From contig CAIWBA010000016.1 of the NCBI GenBank assembly GCA_903910765.1, positions 1 to 38,379 of the forward strand: 38,379 nt of DNA, written 5' to 3'. A program made the position numbers and the translations under genes. The notes under the pieces are model-generated. The model ran no database searches. It was not told where the DNA came from and saw only the letters and a program-made list of their open reading frames with translations. Positions within the stretch are counted from its first letter, which is position 1. The number at the start of each line of letters is the position of its first letter. The DNA is from an uncultured Bacteroidota bacterium. GTDB taxonomy: Bacteria > Bacteroidota > Bacteroidia > Chitinophagales > Chitinophagaceae. Of the stretch, positions 14,778 to 23,133 are shown piece after piece.

Positions 14778-17219
14778 TTACATAGCCCCAAAACGGCGTT
14801 GGCGATATTGGGTCCAAAAATAAAAAAATAAGGATAGTATTACAAAAGGGCCAATCAAAAGCACACATTGCCAAAATAGGCGATTCTCGGCCACCTTTGT
14901 ATTGTCCAATAATCTTAGTACGATTCCCTTATTTCTACTTTCAATTAAGCCTATGGGCTCATTTAAGTATTGTATTGAATTAACAAAGAAATCTCTATTG
15001 GCAAATTGGTAGGATTCAAACGGAATCATACCCATGGGTAAAGGCCCATTTGACTTATCTACCTTATTTGTAAATAAATCAGCATCTGAAATAAAGATTT
15101 GTTTAGAAGATTTCCCCTTAGAGGCAAAAGCGACACCTAAATTTTGCTGAACTGTGTCTTTTAAAACCTGAGATAACCTGTTTGCAAATAAAGAATTGAA
15201 ATTTCCTTCTGACAATACCGCTACTGGAAAATGATGTTGTTTAAATTGTACCATATCCTCCTCCCCTTTTACAGAATTCAATGACACCTGCGCTGGCGAA
15301 GGCAAACTTCGGGAACTTGTATCCGTCGTTAATAAAATAGTATGTTTAATGCCAATGGACGCAATGGTATCAATACTGGAAGGAAATAAGGATAATACAC
15401 GATCCATATTTTGCGAAACGGGATGATTATCGTTCCCATTTAAAAATGGATAATAGGGCCAGGGTACTCTTTTAATCAATGGTGATCCGTCCCCTTGTGT
15501 ACCCACGACCAATGGTAATTTGGCACAATTTAAATCCTGAATCAAATTTGAGTTGATACGAATTCCATACTTAAATAATAAATCATCCAATGCTAATCCG
15601 CGATCGAAGGAAACATAGGCGCCATCGGTTTTCTGTAAGCTATCATACTCGGCATATAATTTATCTATCGCCCAAATGATATTTCCACCCCCCATAATAT
15701 ATTGGTCAATTTTTAATTTATCCAAATCACTAAATGGGGTGGTTGGTTTTACAATAAGTAATGTTTTTATTTTAGTGGCGTCTGGAAATCCTTTACTTAA
15801 ATCAAATACCGATAAATCATATTGGTCCTTTAATGTTTCCCCAATATCATTGACTGTTAAATTAACAGGCTCTCCATTTCCAATTAAGTAGGCAATGGTG
15901 GGCACTGTCTTACGATTTAATAAATAGATAGCTTGTATAAATTTATATTCCAACAATGCTTCTGCTGCATTTGCACTGGCTTGTTCATCCACCTCGGGTA
16001 TATCCTTTACTATATTATAAGGCTTAAAATATTTTTTTGAACTGCGTAAATCAATCGCGTAAGGCTTTCGCCCATCTACTTCCACCAATGCCCCTGGTAT
16101 AATAAGTTGATCCACTCTTTTGTCACCACCTCCAGTTCCTTGTTGTATTCTTTCAATAGGCAACCCTAATTTGGATAAACTATCATACAAAACATATAGA
16201 GCCGTATCACTGACTGACTGATTAGGAATTTCTAAATTCCATTTGATCAAGGCTGGGTTAATTTGATGCAACTGATCCAATAATGCGACGGCTGCATTGG
16301 ATATTGTTTTATAATTGGATGGTAGGTCGCCCCCTAAATACAAATGCACTGTCACTGGTGCCTTTATTTCATTAACCACTTCTGTGGAACTTACACTTAA
16401 TGTGTACCTTTTTTCCTTGGTTAGGTCAAATTGAATAGGGAATATATTACTTAGATAATTCGCTCCTACAATCGCAATTAATAAAAATAGGTATTTAATT
16501 TTCCCTTTTAAATTTTCAATGGTACCCAATATAAATAAAATCAAGATGGATATAAAGTAAATCATATCAGTCATCTTAAGTAACCCCTTACTCATGTTAT
16601 TATAATGCAATGATAATCCCAATTGCTTTATATAAAAATCATAGCCATTTGCAAAAAACGAGACTGTACTTAACCCATCAAAGCTTTTTAATAATAGTAT
16701 TGAAATGATGATGGAAACTAATAAGGCGATGGCGCTGTTTTTTGTCAAACTACTCGCAAACACACCCACTGCAGTATATACGGCACCTAAAAAAATTAAT
16801 CCGATATAGCTTCCAAAAGTTGCACCCCAATCTATCCCCCCAGTTGAACTTAAAGCGTTTAATACAAATGCATAAAATATAGTGGGGGCGATGGCGGCAA
16901 CTACGATTATCAAACTACCCAATAACTTTCCAAGCACCAATTGTAGGGATGAAAAAGGCAGGCTATGCAACACTTCATAGGTGCCCAGCTTAAACTCGTC
17001 AGAAAAACTTCGCATGGTGATGGCGGGCACTAAAAATAATAAAAACCATGGTGCAAAATCAAAGTACACTTGCAAGCTTGCATAGCCAAAATCAAGTAAA
17101 TTATAGTTGGGTATCACAAATAACAATAACCCATTCACTATTAAGTAAAAGCTGATAATTAAATAGCCCGTTAGGCTACTAAAATATTGTGTCCACTCTT
17201 TTTTACATATTGACCACAT
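14778..17219 (-). CDS. Fused GldF-GldG gliding-type ABC transporter component
   Basis: GldF (permease) and GldG (membrane-anchored periplasmic subunit) work with the ATPase GldA in an ABC transporter needed for gliding in Flavobacterium johnsoniae; non-gliding Bacteroidota also carry homologues. Here both are one 813-residue protein. Residues 1 to about 235 are a six-span ABC-2 permease with the FSDEFKLGTYEVLHSLP coupling segment. A linker leads to a span at about 242-258 and the GldG hallmark DLTKEKRYTLS at 265-275, then a large periplasmic domain and a final span near 780-800. No gldA is in the window. It starts four bases after a TAGCTTTG element, so the mRNA may be leaderless. Gliding itself is not shown. 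Confidence 0.85.
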   Translation of the reverse strand: MWSICKKEWTQYFSSLTGYLIISFYLIVNGLLLFVIPNYNLLDFGYASLQVYFDFAPWFLLFLVPAITMRSFSDEFKLGTYEVLHSLPFSSLQLVLGKLLGSLIIVVAAIAPTIFYAFVLNALSSTGGIDWGATFGSYIGLIFLGAVYTAVGVFASSLTKNSAIALLVSIIISILLLKSFDGLSTVSFFANGYDFYIKQLGLSLHYNNMSKGLLKMTDMIYFISILILFILGTIENLKGKIKYLFLLIAIVGANYLSNIFPIQFDLTKEKRYTLSVSSTEVVNEIKAPVTVHLYLGGDLPSNYKTISNAAVALLDQLHQINPALIKWNLEIPNQSVSDTALYVLYDSLSKLGLPIERIQQGTGGGDKRVDQLIIPGALVEVDGRKPYAIDLRSSKKYFKPYNIVKDIPEVDEQASANAAEALLEYKFIQAIYLLNRKTVPTIAYLIGNGEPVNLTVNDIGETLKDQYDLSVFDLSKGFPDATKIKTLLIVKPTTPFSDLDKLKIDQYIMGGGNIIWAIDKLYAEYDSLQKTDGAYVSFDRGLALDDLLFKYGIRINSNLIQDLNCAKLPLVVGTQGDGSPLIKRVPWPYYPFLNGNDNHPVSQNMDRVLSLFPSSIDTIASIGIKHTILLTTDTSSRSLPSPAQVSLNSVKGEEDMVQFKQHHFPVAVLSEGNFNSLFANRLSQVLKDTVQQNLGVAFASKGKSSKQIFISDADLFTNKVDKSNGPLPMGMIPFESYQFANRDFFVNSIQYLNEPIGLIESRNKGIVLRLLDNTKVAENRLFWQCVLLIGPFVILSLFFYFWTQYRQRRFGAM

Positions 17220-17223
17220 AAGC

Positions 17224-17231
17224 CAAAGCTA
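17224..17231 (-). promoter_or_regulatory. -7 element (TAGCTTTG) immediately before gldFG
   Basis: A perfect TAnnTTTG match ends only four bases before the ATG at 17219. If active, transcription would start at or next to the start codon. No -33 TTG is visible at the normal spacing. Confidence 0.4.
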
Positions 17232-17232
17232 C

Positions 17233-17287
17233 AAAAAAAATAGCCCCGACCCCTTGCCGAATACTCGGAATTAGGTGGGACTATTTT
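17233..17287 (-). terminator. Terminator of the iscSUA operon
   Basis: AAAATAG.CCC at 17237-17247 pairs with GGG.CTATTTT at 17277-17287 with one internal mismatch, and a smaller CCGA/TCGG hairpin lies inside. On the minus strand the stem runs into a stretch of eight Ts (17240-17233). Confidence 0.65.
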
Positions 17288-17314
17288 GTATTTCTTTTTT
17301 TGAATTAAATAGTA

Positions 17315-17671
17315 CTATACTGCGAAACTTTCGCCACAACCACAACTGCGACTTGCATTGGGGTTGTTAAAATAAAAACCCTTGCCGTTCAGTCCATCCG
17401 AAAACTCCAACTCGGTGTTGACTAAATAAAGGAAGCTTTTTAAATCAGTGACAATTTTGATGCCATTATCTTCAAATACCTGATCCATTGGCTTTATTTC
17501 ATTATCAAAATCAAGTTTGTAGCTTAATCCTGAACAGCCACCGCCTACCACACCCACACGTAAAAAATAGCTAGCATCACCCACAACGCCTGCATCCTGC
17601 ATTAACTGCATGACTTTTTCCTTTGCTTTCGCACTTACGTAAATGGAATTTTCTTGGGCTACTTCACTCAT
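17315..17671 (-). CDS. iscA: Iron-sulfur cluster assembly A-type carrier
   Basis: A-type (HesB/IscA/ErpA) proteins receive clusters from the IscU scaffold and pass them to target enzymes. The 118-residue protein has the three cluster-ligating cysteines in the family pattern: C46 in GGGCSG and C110/C112 in CGCGES near the C-terminus. It is the last gene of the iscS-iscU-iscA unit, 25 bp after iscU, and is followed by a terminator. Whether it is functionally IscA, SufA or ErpA cannot be decided from sequence alone; the operon context favours IscA. Confidence 0.93.
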   Translation of the reverse strand: MSEVAQENSIYVSAKAKEKVMQLMQDAGVVGDASYFLRVGVVGGGCSGLSYKLDFDNEIKPMDQVFEDNGIKIVTDLKSFLYLVNTELEFSDGLNGKGFYFNNPNASRSCGCGESFAV

Positions 17672-17696
17672 TTTTTAGCAATTCAATTTTTGCAAA

Positions 17697-18113
17697 CTAA
17701 ACATGACTTTGTTCAAACACTAATTCTTCCAAGCCATTTTTTGAACGGAAATCATTGATTGCCGCTTTAATTGCATCCTCCGCTAAAACGGAGCAATGTA
17801 TTTTAACTGGAGGTAAATTTAATTCCTCTACTAAATCCATATTGTCAATTTTCACAGCCTCATCAATTGTTTTTCCTTTTAACCACTCAGTGGCTAATGA
17901 AGAAGAAGCAATAGCTGAACCACAACCGAAAGTTTTAAATTTTGCATCAGTAATAACACCTGTTGCTTGATCTACTTCGATTTGTAAACGCATTACGTCA
18001 CCACATTCTGGCGCACCAACTAGGCCAGTACCTACACTTTTAGAAGCCTTATCTAATGTCCCTACATTTTTAGGATTAGAATAATGATCGATTACTTTAT
18101 CTGAATATGCCAT
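17697..18113 (-). CDS. iscU: Iron-sulfur cluster scaffold protein IscU
   Basis: IscU is the scaffold on which [2Fe-2S] clusters are built using sulfur from IscS. The 138-residue protein contains the three ligand cysteines C37 (GAPECGD), C64 (FGCGSA) and C107 (KIHCSVL), the stabilising D39, and the LPPVK motif that the HscA chaperone recognises in other bacteria. It has normal length and no extra domain. It lies between iscS and iscA on the same strand. The 141-bp gap to iscS is long for an operon and contains a decayed copy of the iscS 3' end. No HscA, HscB or ferredoxin gene is in the window. Confidence 0.95.
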   Translation of the reverse strand: MAYSDKVIDHYSNPKNVGTLDKASKSVGTGLVGAPECGDVMRLQIEVDQATGVITDAKFKTFGCGSAIASSSLATEWLKGKTIDEAVKIDNMDLVEELNLPPVKIHCSVLAEDAIKAAINDFRSKNGLEELVFEQSHV

Positions 18114-18174
18114 GGTTGTATTTTTTAATTATTATGTTAATTTTTATGCCAAAAAAATTGATCGAATCTTAAAA

Positions 18175-18240
18175 ATGGTTAGTGATGTGCCCATTTTTCA
18201 ATATGCACATTAACATTTCAAGCTTCGAAACTATCGTTTC
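18175..18240 (-). pseudogene. Remnant copy of the iscS 3' end
   Basis: The 20 bases at 18175-18194 match 18251-18270, which cover the last codons of iscS, with one mismatch. Read on the minus strand in the same frame the remnant gives VHIEKWAHH-stop, compared with [15 protein letters not shown] for the real gene. A TGA codon in the same frame a few codons upstream shows it is not a separate gene. It looks like a leftover from duplication or gene replacement. Confidence 0.45.
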
Positions 18241-18254
18241 TCCGCTTGTAATGG

Positions 18255-19472
18255 TTAATGATGTGCCCATTGAATTGCATCAATGTCAACCCCATCCTTA
18301 AACATTTCCCAAAGTGGACTCATGTCTCTTAACTTTAAAACAGTATCTGTGACTGCTTTAATGGTAAAATCAATTTGTTCCTCTGTGGTATATCTTCCCA
18401 AACCAAAACGAAGTGAACTATGTGCCAAATCATCCCCAAGTCCTAATGCTTTTAAAACATAACTTGGTTCCAATGAAGCTGAAGTACAAGCTGAACCAGA
18501 AGATAAAGCGATGTCCTTATTAAAGCCCATCATTAAACCTTCTCCCTCAACATATTTAAATGAAATATTGCTTACATGTGGTAATCGGTGTGCTGGATTT
18601 CCATTCACATACGACTCATCAATTTGCTTTAATGCATTTTCTAACTTATCTCTCAATTTTGAAATTCTTTCTGTATCCGAAGCCATTTCTAATCTTGCTA
18701 ATTCACATGCTTTTCCAAATCCAACAATGCCTGGCACATTTAAAGTACCGCTACGCATTCCACGCTCATGTCCACCACCATCTAATTGCGCGGTTACTTT
18801 AACACGTGGATTTTTACGTCGCACATATAAAGCACCCACACCCTTTGGACCATACATTTTATGCGCAGTGAATGCCATTAAATCAATGCCATCTGCATTT
18901 ACATCCACTGGAATTTTTCCAACGGCTTGTACCGCATCTGTGAAAAATAAGGCACCATGCTTTTTGGCAATCGCACTAATTTCTTTCACTGGTTGTATTA
19001 CCCCTATTTCATTATTTGCATACATGATTGCCACTAAAATAGTAGTTGGTCTCATGGCTGCTTCTAATTGTTTTAAATCAATCAAACCATCAGGTTGTAC
19101 TTCTAAATAAGTCACTTCAGCGCCTAATTTTTCAAGGTGCTTACAAGTATCTAACACTGCTTTATGCTCTGTTGTACAAGTAATGATATGATTTCCTTTG
19201 GTTGCGTACATTTCAAATACCCCTTTAATTCCAAGGTTATCCCCTTCGGTCGCGCCCGAAGTAATGATGATTTCCTTTGGGTCTGCACCAATTAATTGGG
19301 CGATTTGCTCTCTTGCATAATCCACTGCTTCCTCTGCTTGCCATCCAAAAGAATGGTTACGACTAGCCGCATTTCCGAAATTTTCGACAAAATAGGGTAA
19401 CATCGCCTCTAAAACCCTTGGATCCATGGGCGTAGTTGCGTTATGATCAAGATAAATTGGTAATTTTAACAT
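18255..19472 (-). CDS. iscS: Cysteine desulfurase IscS
   Basis: IscS is a PLP enzyme that takes sulfur from cysteine and delivers it as a persulfide to IscU and to tRNA thiolation pathways. The 405-residue protein has the opening [12 protein letters not shown] motif, H103 in TTEHKAV, the PLP lysine K205 in TAHKMYG, and the catalytic C329 in [10 protein letters not shown] on the mobile loop. It heads the operon with iscU and iscA, behind a TACTTTTG element at 19506-19499. No IscR-like regulator is present. The protein ends QWAHH, a shortened form of the usual C-terminal tail. It is divergent from methylmalonyl-CoA epimerase. Confidence 0.96.
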   Translation of the reverse strand: MLKLPIYLDHNATTPMDPRVLEAMLPYFVENFGNAASRNHSFGWQAEEAVDYAREQIAQLIGADPKEIIITSGATEGDNLGIKGVFEMYATKGNHIITCTTEHKAVLDTCKHLEKLGAEVTYLEVQPDGLIDLKQLEAAMRPTTILVAIMYANNEIGVIQPVKEISAIAKKHGALFFTDAVQAVGKIPVDVNADGIDLMAFTAHKMYGPKGVGALYVRRKNPRVKVTAQLDGGGHERGMRSGTLNVPGIVGFGKACELARLEMASDTERISKLRDKLENALKQIDESYVNGNPAHRLPHVSNISFKYVEGEGLMMGFNKDIALSSGSACTSASLEPSYVLKALGLGDDLAHSSLRFGLGRYTTEEQIDFTIKAVTDTVLKLRDMSPLWEMFKDGVDIDAIQWAHH

Positions 19473-19498
19473 GTTGGAATTTAGTTTTTTCTAAAGCA

Positions 19499-19506
19499 CA
19501 AAAGTA
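19499..19506 (-). promoter_or_regulatory. -7 element (TACTTTTG) of iscSUA
   Basis: A perfect TAnnTTTG match ends 26 nt before the iscS ATG. It lies in the 110-bp divergent region shared with the epimerase gene. Confidence 0.55.
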
Positions 19507-19582
19507 ACGCTTAGGGCTTGATTTTACTGAATTCGTTCGGTTTTGAGTGTAATTTTTTCCCAATTCGTAAAACAAAATAGGC

Positions 19583-19987
19583 ATGGATTTTAAAGTAGAA
19601 CATATCGGCATTGCGGTTAAGGATTTAAAAGCGAGCATTTCCTTATACGAACAATTATTAGGTAGCCCTTGCTATAAAACAGAATCTGTGGCATCAGAGC
19701 AGGTGGAAACGGCTTTTTTTTTACAAGACCATACCAAAATTGAACTAGTTGCAAGCACAGATCCACAAGGGGTCATTGCAAAATTTATTGAAAAAAAGGG
19801 GGAAGGATTGCACCATATCGCATTTGAAGTGCCAGATATAATTGGGGAGATGGCCCGATTAAGAAATGCTGGATTTACCCTTTTAAATGAACAACCCAAA
19901 AAAGGGGCTGATGATAAGTTGGTTTGTTTTATACACCCAAAAAATTGTAACGGGGTATTAATTGAATTGTGCCAATCAACACATTAA
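19583..19987 (+). CDS. mce: Methylmalonyl-CoA epimerase
   Basis: This VOC-fold enzyme interconverts (S)- and (R)-methylmalonyl-CoA in the propionate-succinate pathway, feeding methylmalonyl-CoA mutase. The 134-residue protein shows the family's metal ligands in order: H7 (EHIGIAV), Q40, the HH pair at 77-78 (GLHHIAFEV), and E128 (LIELC). Length is normal. It is monocistronic and divergent from iscS, with a weak TAATTTTT element at 19550-19557 some 25 nt before the ATG. The mutase genes are not in the window. Its stop is one base from the rnc stop on the other strand. Confidence 0.93.
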   Translation: MDFKVEHIGIAVKDLKASISLYEQLLGSPCYKTESVASEQVETAFFLQDHTKIELVASTDPQGVIAKFIEKKGEGLHHIAFEVPDIIGEMARLRNAGFTLLNEQPKKGADDKLVCFIHPKNCNGVLIELCQSTH

Positions 19988-19988
19988 T

Positions 19989-20696
19989 TTAAATATGCAA
20001 AATCTCAATTGCTTTTTGTGCAGCTAATTGACTGGCATCTTTCTTCGTATACCCTTTTTGACTGGCGACCACTTCACCATCCAAAACTACATTGATGGTG
20101 AATAAACGACGTCGGCCTTCTAATTGTTCTCCTGCCAAAACAAAATCAACCTGTTTGCCTTGCTTCAATGCCCATCCAATAATTTTATTTTTAATGTTGA
20201 TATCAATCAACTCTAATTCATCCATAAATAAATAAGGTTGAATCATTTTATTTACAATCCACTTTTTTGTGAACTCGTATTTTTTATCAATGTAAATAGC
20301 GCCCACCAAGGCTTCCAAGGTATTACCAAATATTTGACTTGTTTTTAAACCCCCATCTAACTTATTGAATTTGGTTAATCTTTTCAATCCCATTTGAATG
20401 GCAATATGATTTAATTGCTGACGATTCACCATTTTACTGCGCATCTCCGTTAAAAAACCTTCCCCTTTGTAGGGGTATTTTTTAAATAAATAATCAGCAA
20501 CCACGGAACTAATAATGGCATCGCCTAGAAATTCAAGGCGCTCATTATTTTCAGAGGAATGTTCTTTTACTGAACGATGATTTAAGGCAGTTTGAAATAA
20601 TAATAAATTATTGGTGGAATACCCAATGAGTAAAATCAAATTTTTTTCAAAAGCAGATTTCTTAAAGAAAGAAAGTAAGTGTTGAATTTTTTTCAC
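19989..20696 (-). CDS. rnc: Ribonuclease III
   Basis: RNase III cuts double-stranded RNA and processes rRNA precursors. The 235-residue protein has the catalytic signature NERLEFLGDA (E52, E55, D59 among the acidic residues), a second acidic cluster near GNTLEALVGAIY, and a C-terminal double-stranded RNA-binding domain ending QLAAQKAIEIL. It starts with GTG at 20696, five bases after the fabF stop, so translation is probably coupled. The order acpP-fabF-rnc is common in bacteria. It converges on mce with a single base between stop codons. Confidence 0.95.
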   Translation of the reverse strand: MKKIQHLLSFFKKSAFEKNLILLIGYSTNNLLLFQTALNHRSVKEHSSENNERLEFLGDAIISSVVADYLFKKYPYKGEGFLTEMRSKMVNRQQLNHIAIQMGLKRLTKFNKLDGGLKTSQIFGNTLEALVGAIYIDKKYEFTKKWIVNKMIQPYLFMDELELIDINIKNKIIGWALKQGKQVDFVLAGEQLEGRRRLFTINVVLDGEVVASQKGYTKKDASQLAAQKAIEILHI

Positions 20697-20701
20697 TAAA
20701 A

Positions 20702-21955
20702 TTAATCCTTGTATTTTTTCACAATCACACAGGCATTATGGCCACCAAATCCAAAAGTATTACTTAAGGCCGCATTGATCGTTCTTTTTTGCGCTTTATT
20801 GAAAGTGAAATTTAAACGACTGTCTAATTCAGGGTCATCGGTAAAGTGATTAATAGTTGGAGGTACAATATCATGTATCACTGATTGTATACAAGCGATC
20901 GCTTCAATAACCCCGGCTGCCCCTAAACAATGCCCAGTCATTGACTTTGTACTACTTATATTTAAAGCATATGCATGCTCGCCAAATACAGCTGTGATTG
21001 CTTTGGTTTCAGCAATGTCACCCAATGGCGTTGAAGTGCCATGTGTATTGATATAATCGATATCACTTGGTTGCATGTCTGCATCCCTTAAGGCAGCAAT
21101 CATTACATTTTTTGCCCCCAATCCTTCCGGATGCGGTGCTGTTAAATGATAGGCATCTGCTGTAGCACCACCGCCTACCACTTCACAATATATTTTAGCG
21201 CCCCGTTTTTTGGCATGTTCTAATTCCTCTAATACTAATACACCTGCAGCTTCTCCCATAATAAAGCCATCTCGATCCTTATCATAAGGCCTACTTGCAG
21301 TTTTAGGATCATCATTTCGCTCACTCATGGCCTTCATTGCATTAAAACCACCAATACCAGCGGCGCCAATCACTGATTCAGCACCACCCGTTATAATAAT
21401 ATCTGCCTTGCCTAATTTTAAATTATCCATGGCAGTGACCATTGCGTTTGTACTTGAAGCACATGCACTAACTACCGCAAAATTAGGCCCACGAAATCCA
21501 TGCTTCATGGAAATTTGTCCAGCAGCTATATCCAAAATCATTTTAGGAATAAAGAAAGGGTTGAACCTTGGTGTACCATCCCCTTGGACAAAATTAGTCA
21601 CCTCTTCACTAAAAGTGTTTAACCCACCAATACCACTGGCGAAAATTACGCCTACTCTATCATGATCAACATTGTTTTCAGTAATACCTGCATCAGCAAC
21701 AGCTTGGTCACTAGCCACTAAAGCAATCTGCGCAAAACGATCCAATTTTCTTGCTTCCTTGCGGTCCATGAACTCAGTTGGCTCAAAGCCTTTTATCTCA
21801 CAAGCAAATCTTGTTTTGAATTTAGACGCATCAAATTGTGTAATCATGTCCGCACCCGATACGCCATTGATTAAGCTATCCCAATATGCGTCAAGCGAGT
21901 TGCCAATAGGAGTAAGTGCTCCAATACCTGTAACTACGATGCGTTTGGTTTGCAT
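20702..21955 (-). CDS. fabF: 3-oxoacyl-[acyl-carrier-protein] synthase II
   Basis: FabF condenses malonyl-ACP with the growing acyl-ACP chain in fatty acid synthesis. The 417-residue protein has the full Cys-His-His triad: C165 in SACASS, H305 in NTHGTSTPLGD and H342 in MTGHCLGAAG, with K337 nearby. Length is standard. It follows acpP by 104 bp, and that gap contains a stable hairpin with a T-run that may lower fabF and rnc expression relative to acpP. It is five bases upstream of rnc. Confidence 0.97.
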   Translation of the reverse strand: MQTKRIVVTGIGALTPIGNSLDAYWDSLINGVSGADMITQFDASKFKTRFACEIKGFEPTEFMDRKEARKLDRFAQIALVASDQAVADAGITENNVDHDRVGVIFASGIGGLNTFSEEVTNFVQGDGTPRFNPFFIPKMILDIAAGQISMKHGFRGPNFAVVSACASSTNAMVTAMDNLKLGKADIIITGGAESVIGAAGIGGFNAMKAMSERNDDPKTASRPYDKDRDGFIMGEAAGVLVLEELEHAKKRGAKIYCEVVGGGATADAYHLTAPHPEGLGAKNVMIAALRDADMQPSDIDYINTHGTSTPLGDIAETKAITAVFGEHAYALNISSTKSMTGHCLGAAGVIEAIACIQSVIHDIVPPTINHFTDDPELDSRLNFTFNKAQKRTINAALSNTFGFGGHNACVIVKKYKD

Positions 21956-21969
21956 GAAAATCTTTTTAA

Positions 21970-22013
21970 AAAATTAAATCCGCCTTTAAAGCAAAGGCTC
22001 AAAAAGGCGGATT
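21970..22013 (-). terminator. Intercistronic hairpin (attenuator/partial terminator) between acpP and fabF
   Basis: A perfect 11-bp stem, AATCCGCCTTT at 21977-21987 with AAAGGCGGATT at 22003-22013, encloses a 15-nt loop. On the minus strand it is followed by TTTAATTTTTT. Because the operon continues, this is likely a partial terminator or a mRNA 3'-end stabiliser for acpP. Confidence 0.6.
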
Positions 22014-22059
22014 AAAATATGCCGATGTATCAAGTTTGATTTACAATTAAGTAAACTTA

Positions 22060-22296
22060 CTATTTAGCGTGTTCCTCTAAATAAGTAACTGCTTGACCTA
22101 CGGTTGTAATAGTTTCTGCTTGTTCATCAGGAATAGAAATATTAAATTCTTTTTCAAATTCCATAATTAATTCAACGGTGTCTAATGAATCAGCGCCCAA
22201 ATCATTGGTAAAGGAAGCCTCGTTTGTAACTTCTGCTTCATCCACACCTAATTTGTCAACGATAATTTTTTTAACTCTAGTAGCGATGTCTGACAT
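22060..22296 (-). CDS. acpP: Acyl carrier protein
   Basis: ACP carries growing fatty acyl chains on a phosphopantetheine arm. The 78-residue acidic protein has the modification site DLGADSLD with S37, followed by the helix II recognition segment [12 protein letters not shown]. Length and charge are typical. It is the first gene of acpP-fabF-rnc and has a TATTTTTG element 23 nt upstream. The downstream hairpin would allow a separate abundant acpP transcript, in line with the high ACP levels known in bacteria. Confidence 0.97.
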   Translation of the reverse strand: MSDIATRVKKIIVDKLGVDEAEVTNEASFTNDLGADSLDTVELIMEFEKEFNISIPDEQAETITTVGQAVTYLEEHAK

Positions 22297-22319
22297 TGTA
22301 AAAAGTTTTGTTTACGGCG

Positions 22320-22327
22320 CAAAAATA
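22320..22327 (-). promoter_or_regulatory. -7 element (TATTTTTG) of acpP
   Basis: A perfect TAnnTTTG match ends 23 nt before the acpP ATG, in line with the spacing seen at frr, lspA, iscS and the transketolase gene. Confidence 0.55.
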
Positions 22328-22379
22328 TACTTTTTGTCAAAAACGAAGTATTTTATTTGCCTTTTTGTTTACACAATTT

Positions 22380-22403
22380 AACCCTTATTTGAAATAAAGG
22401 GTT
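22380..22403. terminator. Small hairpin upstream of acpP, possible end of the YcxB-like transcript
   Basis: AACCCTT at 22380-22386 can pair with AAGGGTT at 22397-22403. T-rich sequence follows on the plus strand but not clearly on the minus strand, where the upstream gene would need it. Assignment is weak. Confidence 0.3.
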
Positions 22404-22552
22404 CATTTGGTTGTTTTTGGTAAAAAAGCAGGCAAAATCAAGGTATTCTCGGCTATCGAAGGTCCACAATTTGCTGATGAATAGTTAATTATTCACACCA
22501 AAAAACAAGGGTTAGTAGCTAGGAAAAGCTTCGTGGATGATACAAATCCTCC

Positions 22553-23035
22553 TTAAGCTTTGTTGTCTTTATGCTTTTGCTTTAAAATACCTCTCAGTTC
22601 ATGCTGATGCTCCATCGGGATTGTTTCCTTACTTACTAGAAAAAAGGATTTAGGCCCAAAATAAAGATGGAAGAAATAAGGGCTTTCAAAATAGTAGGTT
22701 AACTCGGACCATTGCCATTGTGCATCCGCATTTTCTGAAACCAAGGTTGCCCCTTGTTGACTATAGCTAAAGTCCCAATTGGATTTAAATAATTTTGTTT
22801 TCTTATAAAAAATAATTGGAAGCAGGTACCAAAAAAGTAACATTAATATTAACCACAAAACCGAACCAAATAAGAAAAGCTCTGGTCGTATTTTTTTTTG
22901 AAATAACAAAACAGCAGTCACAATCGCATAAATATTGACTGCAATCATTAACCCTTTAATTTCAGATTGCTTTATAAAATGATATCGAAGCGCTTGCAAT
23001 ACTTCCTTCCGATTATAACTAATTAAAAAAGACAT
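22553..23035 (-). CDS. YcxB-like small membrane protein
   Basis: This 160-residue protein has a short cytoplasmic N-terminus, two adjacent membrane spans (about 27-45 and 53-73), and a C-terminal soluble domain of about 85 residues with the layout of YcxB-like proteins: an NWDFSYSQQG strand, a QWQWSELTYYFE segment and a final FFLVSKETIP strand. The family has no established function. A TAACTTTG element lies 25 nt upstream of the ATG. It is monocistronic and divergent from the GH53 gene. The 256-bp gap down to acpP holds only a small hairpin and the acpP promoter. Family placement is from pattern alone and moderately sure. Confidence 0.65.
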   Translation of the reverse strand: MSFLISYNRKEVLQALRYHFIKQSEIKGLMIAVNIYAIVTAVLLFQKKIRPELFLFGSVLWLILMLLFWYLLPIIFYKKTKLFKSNWDFSYSQQGATLVSENADAQWQWSELTYYFESPYFFHLYFGPKSFFLVSKETIPMEHQHELRGILKQKHKDNKA

Positions 23036-23060
23036 GTATGAATAATTACTGTTAAGGAGA

Positions 23061-23068
23061 CAAAGTTA
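23061..23068 (-). promoter_or_regulatory. -7 element (TAACTTTG) of the YcxB-like gene
   Basis: A perfect TAnnTTTG match ends 25 nt before the ATG at 23035. Confidence 0.5.
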
Positions 23069-23133
23069 CTACACCAAAGAGGTATTGAACGATAAATTTT
23101 AAAATATTGTGGTATATTTAAAATAAAATAAGC

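Noticed and set aside
14755-14874. Upstream extension of the terC frame overlapping gldFG
   Set aside because: The 40 extra residues do not resemble TerC and overlap the GldG C-terminus; the internal ATG at 14754 begins the conserved part.
18511-19110. 199-codon open frame opposite iscS
   Set aside because: It is the complement of the conserved IscS catalytic core, with unlikely composition and no promoter.
22398-22483. Short open stretch upstream of acpP on the plus strand that reads somewhat protein-like (VVFGKKAGKIKVFSAIEG)
   Set aside because: It has no start codon, is under 30 codons and matches no family I recognise; chance is more likely than a gene remnant.
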